NCBI GenBank assembly: GCA_016703545.1
Contig: JADJBX010000021.1
Span: 1 to 22,252 of the forward strand
Direction: 5' to 3'
DNA from: Candidatus Amarobacillus elongatus
Lineage (GTDB): Bacteria > Chloroflexota > Dehalococcoidia > Tepidiformales > Tepidiformaceae
DNA: 22,252 bases
Below are positions 16,573 through 22,252 of the stretch, one piece after another (the first letter of the stretch is position 1; each line of letters starts with the position of its first letter). The translations under genes and the position numbers were made by a program. The notes beneath the pieces were generated by a model. That model saw nothing but the letters and a program-made list of their open reading frames with translations. It made no database searches and was not told where the DNA came from.

Positions 16573-16855
16573 ATGACTTCATTACCCCGGCGAGCATTCT
16601 CCGATCCGGCAGCGGGCACGGACCGAATTCAGACAGACTACTTCCCGCGCGTGCTGGACACGGTGTTCGCCATCGATAGCAAGCGGGTCGGGACCGTGAT
16701 CGTCGCTGTCATGCGCGATTCCTTCCGCATCGACCGGAACCAAGGACGGCGGTGACGGCGACCTTCGACTGCCTGTTCAACCGCGAACCGGCCGGGTCAA
16801 CCTCATCTGCGACGAGTCCGGGCTGCCCCGCTACCTGGGAGGCGCTGAGCGATGA
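16573..16855 (+). CDS. small hypothetical protein, frameshifted
   Basis: The proposed start ATG 16573 gives MTSLPRRAFSDPAAGTDRIQ, then TDYFPRVLDTVFAIDSKRVG and VIVAVMRDSFRID. The first frame stops at 16755, but conserved-looking sequence continues in other frames as FDCLFNREP and RVNLICDESGLPRYLGGAER, ending at TGA 16853-16855. That stop overlaps the next start as ATGA, which favours the reconstructed 94-residue version. No family is recognised. The ribosome site is weak (GGGAAG 14 bases upstream). Confidence 0.45.
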
Positions 16856-17154
16856 CCCTCGAACTTCCGCGGCTCCAGGCAACGCCGGGTGAGAGCGTCC
16901 GGTTCGTCGATGGCTCCCCGGTGGGCACGGTCTCGCGGGTGGCCGAGATCTCGTTCCAGGTGACGGCGGGCGAACTCGTGTTCTGGGTTCGCCACGAAGC
17001 GATCCTGCGCCGCCACGACGGGGCGATCGTGCTGTGCTGCGACGTCGACGGACTCCCCGCATGGGCTGGCGCTCCCGCGAGGTTGCGGCCGGAGCGGGCG
17101 TCCGCGCCGGCACCGGCTGCTGCGCCGTTGAGCGCGATCCACCGCCTGCCATAA
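16852..17154 (+). CDS. small hypothetical protein with a PRC-barrel-like strand pattern
   Basis: ATG 16852 overlaps the stop of the preceding small gene (ATGA), so the two are probably translated together. The product has 100 residues: MTLELPRLQATPGESVRFVD, GSPVGTVSRVAEISFQVTAG, ELVFWVRHEAILRRHDGAIV, LCCDVDGLPAW and a Pro/Ala-rich tail. Short beta strands with a GxVxxV turn and a final V-L-C-C-D strand recall PRC-barrel or DUF2171-like small barrels, but no diagnostic motif is present, so this is only a shape comparison. The coupled upstream gene and downstream carboxylase give no functional clue. Confidence 0.55.
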   Translation: MTLELPRLQATPGESVRFVDGSPVGTVSRVAEISFQVTAGELVFWVRHEAILRRHDGAIVLCCDVDGLPAWAGAPARLRPERASAPAPAAAPLSAIHRLP

Positions 17155-17256
17155 TCTCGCCCCATCAGACGCCGAGGGTCACCGGCGGGAGGGCACTGGT
17201 GCGATGCGCTCCGCTGCCCCGGCCGGCGGCCCCGAAAGGCGTCCCCGGGGAGCCGC

Positions 17257-20200
17257 ATGACCGTCACGAGCCTGCTCATCGCCAATCGCGGCGAAATCGC
17301 CATCCGCATCGCGCGCGCCGCCGCCGGCCTCGGCATTCGCACCGTCGGCGTGCACTCCCAGGATGACGGCGAGAGCCTGCACACTCGCGTGACGGATGTT
17401 TCCGTGGCCCTCCCCGGGACCGGTGCGGCGGCCTACCTGGACATGGCCGCCGTCATCGCCGCCGCGCGTGAGACCGGCTGCGACGCCGTCCACAGCTATG
17501 GCTTCCTCTCCGAGCGCGGCGTTCGCGAAGGCCTGCGGCGATGCCGGTCTCACCTTCATCAGGCCGGGGTCGAACACCTCGACCTCTTCGGCGACAAGGC
17601 ACAGGCACGGTTGGCGGCGGCGGCGGCGGGCGTTCCCGTGCTGCGCGGCCTCGACCATCCCGTCTCCGAGGACGAAGCCGCGTCCTTTCTCGGCAGCCTC
17701 GGCCCGGGTGGCGCGATGATCATCAAGGCGGTCGCGGGCGGCGGCGGGCGCGGCACCCGGGCGGTGTTCGCCGGCGACGAGGTCGCCGCCGCGTACCAGC
17801 GCTGCCAGTCCGAAGCACGCGCCGCCTTCGGCAGCCCGACGTCTACGTGGAGGAGTTCATCCCCCGCGCCCGGCACGTGGAGGTGCAGGTCCTTGGCGAC
17901 GCCAACTGGAGCGGTGGATTCACCTGGGCGAACGCGATTGCAGCGTACAGCGGCGATTCAGAAGGTGGTCGAAATCGCGCCCGCGCCGGGACTCGACCCC
18001 GCGCTCCGCAAGGCGATCCACGCCGCGGCGCTCACCTTCGCGCGCAGCACCGGCTACCGCAGCCTTGGCACGTTCGAATTCCTCGTCGACGTCAGCGGGC
18101 GCGCGGGCGCGACGCCGTTCGTGTTCATCGAAGCGAACGCGCGGTTGCAGGTGGAGCACACGGTCACGGAGGAGGTCACGGGCGTCGACCTTGTCCAGGC
18201 ACAGCTGGAACTGGCACGGGGCGCGACGCTGGCCGCGTTGGGCCTGGACGCACCCGATGTCGCCCGCCCACGCGGGTTCGCCATCCAGGCGCGCGTGAAC
18301 ATGGAGACGATGCTCGCCGACGGGAGCGTGCGGCCCTCCGGCGGCACGCTCGCCGTGTACGAAGCGCCGGGCGGACCGGGCGTGCGAACGGACGGATTCG
18401 GCTACGCCGGCTACACAACGACCACGGCCTTCGATTCGCTGCTCGCGAAGGTCATCGGGCATGCTCCCGGGAGGGACGCGGCGGCGGCGGCGGCGCGCAC
18501 CGCCCGCGCCCTGTCCGAGTTTCGAATCGAAGGTGTCGGCACGAACATCCCGCTCCTGCGCGCGATCCTCGCGCACCCCGACTTCGCCGCGGGCCGAACG
18601 CACACGCGCTGGGTGGAGGAGCACGCTGCGGAGCTTGCCGCGACAGCCACGGATGAACGACCGCGCTATTTCGACGGGGCGCCGCGGGGAAGCATCGAAG
18701 GGTTCGCCGGCGCCCGTGTGACGAGCCGTGATCCGCTCGCGCTCTTCGCCCACGACGCCGAGGTGAAGGCGCGAACGGGCGGCCCGGGCACCGGGAGCGG
18801 GACCGCCGTGCCCACACGCGGGGATGGTTCCATCGGCCTGGTCGCGCCCATCCAGGGGACGATCGTGTCGATTGACGTCGCGGTCGATAGCGTGGTGCGC
18901 GGGGGTCAGCGGGTCGCCGTGGTCGGGCGATGAAGCTGGAGCACGTCATCGCCGCCGACCGGGACGGCATCGTCCGCGAAGTGACCATGGCCGTCGGGGA
19001 CGTCGTGCGCGAGGGTTACCCGCTCGTCTTCGTGCAGGAGGCCGAGGTCGGGCGGCGGGCGAGGCCGAGAGCAGCGGCATCGACCTCGACGAGATCCGCC
19101 CGGACCTGCGGGAGGCGCTGGACCGTCACGCCCACACCCTCGACGAGAACCGCCCGCAGGTCGTGGCGAAGCGCCACGCGCGCAGGCTACCGCATGCCGC
19201 GCGAGAACATCGCCCAGCTCGTGGACCCGGGTTCGTTCAAGGAGTACTGGCCGCTGATTGTGGCGCGGCAGCACCAGCGGCACGACATCGAAACGCTGCG
19301 CCGCGAAACACCCGCCGACGGGCTCCTCGCGGGGACGTGCTCCATCAACGGCGACCTTTTTCCCGACGACCGCTCCCGCGCGATGGTCGTGCACTACGAC
19401 TACACCGTGCTCGCGGGGACGCAGGGCGGCCGCAACCACTACAAACAGGACCGCATGTTCGACCTCGCGCACCGCTTCCGATTGCCGGTCGTGCTTTTCG
19501 GGGAAGGTGGCGGCGGCCGGCCCGGGGACGACAACAACGGGCCGCGGGTCGCCTTCGACACGGATACGTTCACGTCGTTCTCAAGGCTGAGCGGCCTGGT
19601 GCCGCTGATCTCCATCGTCAACGGCCGCACCTTCGCGGGGAACACGGCGCTGGTGGCGGCCTGCGACGTCATCATCGCGACGGAGGGCAGCACGCTCGCG
19701 ATGGGCGGCCCGGCGATGATCGAAGGCGGCGGGCTGGGCATCTACACCCCCGAAGAGGTCGGCCCGATGTCGTTCAGGTGGCGAATGGCGTGGTCGACGT
19801 TCTCTTGCAGGACGAAGCCGAGGCGGTGTCGGTCGCGAAGCAGTACCTGTCGTACTTCCAGGGGCGGTCCGGGAGTGGGAGGCGCCCGACCAGCGTGTCC
19901 TTCGGCACATCGTCCCCGAGAACCGGCTGCGCCTGTACGACATGCACGAAATCGTCCGCACGATCGCGGACAAAGGGGTTCAGTTTAGAGATCCGCGAAG
20001 AGTTCGGCGTGGGTGTGATCACGGCGTTCATCAGGGTCGAAGGCAGGCCGATGGGCGTGATCGCGAACAACCCGCACCACCTCGCCGGGGCCGTGGACTC
20101 CGATGGCGCGGACAAGGGTGCGCGCTTCATGCAGCTCTGCGACGCCTTCGACATCCCCGTCCTGAGCCTCATGGACTGCCCCGGCATCATGGTGGGGCCG

Positions 20201-20650
20201 GATCACGAGCGGACGGCGCTCGTGCGGCACGCGCTGCGCATGTTCAACGCCGGCGCGAACCTGACGACGCCACTCTTCGGGGTCGTGGTGCGGAAGGCCT
20301 ACGGGCTCGGCGTGCAGGCGATGTGCGGGGCGAGCGCGCTCGTCGGCTTCTTCATGGTGGCCTGGCCGACGGCTGAGTTCGCCGGGATGAACATCGAAGG
20401 GTCCGTGAAGCTGGGGTACCGGAAGGAGCTGGCCGCGATCGAGGACCCGGAGGAGCGGCGCAAGGAGTTCGACCGGCGCGTGGCGAGGGCGTACGACAGC
20501 GCGAAGGCGGTGAACGCCGTCACCGGCGGCGGCGTGGACGACGTCATCGACCCCGCCGACACGCGGGACTGGATCGCGCAGAGCCTTCGCCGCCTCCCGC
20601 CGGTCCCGCCACGGACGGAGAAGAAGTATCCCTACATCGACCCGTGGTAG
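17257..20650 (+). CDS. single-chain acyl-CoA carboxylase (biotin carboxylase-BCCP-carboxyltransferase), frameshifted
   Basis: This biotin-dependent enzyme carboxylates an acyl-CoA with ATP and bicarbonate. ATG 17257 follows GGGGAG. The biotin carboxylase domain (17257 to about 18600) has SLLIANRGEIAIRIARAA, the ATP-grasp glycine loop AGGGGRG (17734-17754), VYVEEFIPRARHVEVQVLGD and GERDCSVQRR in shifted frames, and the signature EANARLQVEHTVTEEVTG (18130-18183). The biotinyl domain (about 18836-19045) has VAPIQGTIVSI and MKLEH; restoring one base before ATG 18930 gives EAMKLEH, so the lysine at 18933-18935 is the biotin site. The carboxyltransferase half follows: GTQGGRNHYKQDRMFDLAHR, VLFGEGGGGRPGD, NGRTFAGNTALVAACDVII, GVIANNPHHLAGAVDSDGAD, LSLMDCPGIMVGP, ending EKKYPYIDPW-stop. 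The reconstructed length is about 1130 residues, with eight or so shifts. The order matches single-chain long-chain acyl-CoA carboxylases; the substrate here is undetermined. Confidence 0.88.
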
Positions 20651-20804
20651 GCGCCCGGCTGCCCGTCGTGAAATACGTATCCGAAGCTGGTTCATCTTTC
20701 GAATGAATTCCGGCGGGTTTTCGCAAGTACCCAAACCCTGACCCATATCCCGACCGATGATCAGGCTGTCGGGAACGCGGTGAGCCGCGCCCGTGGAGGA
20801 ACCC

Positions 20805-21224
20805 ATGGTGCCAGCGGGAGAGGGAACCCCGGCGAGCGGACCCAACGAGGCGCGCCCCTGCGTTCTCTACGTGGAGGACAACCGGGCGAACGCGCTGCTG
20901 GTTGAGCGCGCTCTTGCCGCCCACGCCCGGGTCGCACTCGAGGTCGTGCCGAACGCGGAAGACGCCATTCGCTGGCTCACGGAACGGACACCGACGCTGA
21001 TGCTCCTGGATCTACACCTGCCGGGCATCTCGGGGGAGGAGCTTCTGGTGCATCTTCGCCGGCAGCCCGCTTACGCGAGCCTCCCGGTGGTCATTATCAC
21101 GGCCGACGCCGCCGGCACCGCCGACCGGCTCATGGCGGCAGGAGCGACAATGCATCTCACCAAGCCGCTGGACATCCGGCTGCTGGTCGACGTCGTCAAG
21201 CGCTATACGGAGCGTGCGGCATGA
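20805..21224 (+). CDS. single-domain response regulator (CheY-like receiver)
   Basis: The protein of 139 residues is a phosphoryl-accepting receiver domain with no output domain. ATG 20805 was chosen because GTGGAGG lies five bases upstream; the GTG at 20793 overlaps that site. The receiver landmarks are complete: acidic pair Glu24-Asp25 in VLYVEDNRANALLVE, phospho-acceptor Asp69 in LMLLDLHLPGISGEELL, Thr99 in VVIITADAAGT and Lys120 in HLTKPLDIRLLVDVV. The LPG-x-x-GEELL pattern is of the kind found in hybrid kinase receivers and stand-alone relay proteins. Its stop overlaps the histidine kinase start (ATGA, 21221-21224), so the pair is translationally coupled and likely forms one phosphorelay. 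The 154 bases before it (20651-20804) are AT-richer than average and probably hold the promoter; no clear -10/-35 was seen. Confidence 0.93.
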   Translation: MVPAGEGTPASGPNEARPCVLYVEDNRANALLVERALAAHARVALEVVPNAEDAIRWLTERTPTLMLLDLHLPGISGEELLVHLRRQPAYASLPVVIITADAAGTADRLMAAGATMHLTKPLDIRLLVDVVKRYTERAA

Positions 21225-22252
21225 ACACGCCCTTTCGAGTGACCCGCGCCAGCGCTCTCGCCCTCCTCGGCATCCTCGCCGTCCTGGCGATGCTCACCGT
21301 CTACGAAGTCCTCGCCACGAAGCGCGCCAGCGACTCGCTACAGGATGTGGAACGCGCCCGCGATGTGGCCAATGCATACCAATCGGCGGAAATGCAGGTC
21401 ACATCCCTGGAACTCACCGTGATGAAGCTCTTCGACAACAACAGCCCGGCGCTCACCGCCACCCTTTCGGAGCAGGTCGACCGTGTCCTTCGCGAGATGC
21501 GCGCGATTCGCACCATCGGCAATGAGACCGACCGGGCGGTCGTCGACGAGATGTTCGAGAACTACCTCGGGGCCATGCGCACCCTGGACATGGCGGTGCG
21601 AGCGGGCATCAACCTCTCGTCCGTGCGTGACCGGCTCCCGGATGAGAGGCGACGGCCCCGGCAATCCGCGGCTGAGTTCACCGAGCAGACGACGGTGCGC
21701 CAGGCGGAGGCCGACCAGCTGCTCGCCGAGTACCGTCACGGCCAGGACATGCGGCTGGTGGTGACCAGCGTGCTGAACCTCGCGGGGTTCGTGATGGTGT
21801 TGATCCTCGGCGTCGGCCTGTGGCACTACAGCCGTCGCGAGGCGCGCATCGCCGCGATGGAAGCGTCCCAGGACGAGCTGGAGTTCGCGCGATTCGAGGC
21901 GGACCGCGCCAACCAGGCCAAGAGCCAGTTCCTTTCGCGCATGAGCCACGAGCTGCGGACGCCCATGAACGCCGTGCTGGCTTCGGCCAGCTGCTCGAAA
22001 TGGACGACCTCACAGAGACCCAGCGCGGAACGTGGCGTACATCATACGCGCCGGCCGCCACCTCCTGCGGCTGATCGACGAGTGCTGGACATCTCGCGCA
22101 TCGAGGCCGGGCGCTCAGCGCGCTCAGCCTCGAGCCGTTCGTGATCTCGGACGTGGTCAAGGAAGTGCTGGCGATGAACGCGCCGATGGCCGCGCAGGCC
22201 GGCATCACGATCGAGTGCTGCACCGACGAGCACGACGACTGGCGCGCCATCG
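21221..22252 (+). CDS. membrane sensor histidine kinase, 3'-truncated and frameshifted
   Basis: The protein starts at ATG 21221 with transmembrane helix 1 (residues about 11-31, ALALLGILAVLAMLTVYEVL), a helical extracytoplasmic sensor of about 145 residues similar in layout to CHASE3-like four-helix domains, then transmembrane helix 2 (about 179-203, VVTSVLNLAGFVMVLILGVG). A short linker leads to the HisKA domain with FLSRMSHELRTPMNAVL; His243 is the predicted phosphorylation site. From 21975 on, four single-base losses break the frame, yet the conserved helix continues as GQLLEMDDLTETQRG, AYIIRAGRHLLRLIDE, VLDISRIEAG and LSLEPFVISDVVKEVL. The ATP-binding domain runs beyond the window end. 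The kinase has no HAMP domain that I can see. It is coupled to the receiver gene upstream. Confidence 0.9.

Noticed and set aside
18930..18933. ATGA overlap read as two separate genes, biotin carboxylase and carboxyltransferase
   Set aside because: The ATG is the Met of the biotinylation motif AMKLEH, and both halves of the biotinyl domain flank it; a single lost base explains the stop.
20691..20707. TTCAT-N7-ATGAA inverted repeat upstream of the receiver gene
   Set aside because: Arms of only five bases with no supporting promoter elements; too likely by chance to list as a feature.

Overview
The window is a high-GC bacterial chromosome segment. Two lipid-anchored exported proteins (cleavage motifs ending AAAC and LVGC, followed by Ala/Thr/Pro-rich linkers), a PilZ protein, a chemoreceptor and a distinctive VWA-domain protein fit a Chloroflexota genome of Dehalococcoidia/Tepidiformia type. 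That placement rests on remembered family resemblance and is tentative. No RNA gene, insertion sequence, CRISPR array or phage gene was recognised.

A property of the whole window must be kept in mind. Many conserved genes are broken by small frameshifts, often one base lost in a short G or C run, with conserved protein sequence resuming in another frame. This looks like uncorrected sequencing or assembly error in a metagenomic contig rather than decay. Gene ends below are given for the reconstructed gene, not for the longest uninterrupted frame.

Layout: (1) 1-1417, the 3' part of a VWA-domain gene on +; 1418-1849 unresolved, alanine-rich potential; 1850-2467, a PilZ-domain gene on -. (2) 2564-3341, an SDR oxidoreductase on +. 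(3) 12395 down to 3346, a run of eight genes all on -, possibly one operon: extracellular solute-binding protein, MmgE/PrpD protein, acyl-CoA dehydrogenase, two CaiB/BaiF CoA-transferases, TetR regulator, short GntR regulator, lipoprotein. (4) 12666 on +, divergent from that run, a CitE/HpcH-type acyl-CoA lyase. (5) 13761-15527, a methyl-accepting chemotaxis protein closed by a perfect 17-bp hairpin. (6) 15767-16464, a Crp/Fnr-type regulator with a dyad in its leader, then two small overlapping unknown genes. (7) 17257-20650, one long acyl-CoA carboxylase carrying biotin carboxylase, biotinyl and carboxyltransferase domains in a single chain. (8) 20805 to the window end, a receiver protein overlapping a membrane histidine kinase that runs off the edge.

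Together the metabolic genes describe uptake of an organic acid or similar substrate, activation by CoA transfer, oxidation at the alpha-beta bond, C-C cleavage by a citramalyl/malyl-CoA-lyase-like enzyme, and carboxylation of an acyl-CoA. The substrate cannot be read from the sequence. I did not find a clearly new type of system; the most interesting points are the CoA-transferase/lyase/PrpD/carboxylase set, the single-chain carboxylase and several unassigned dyads.
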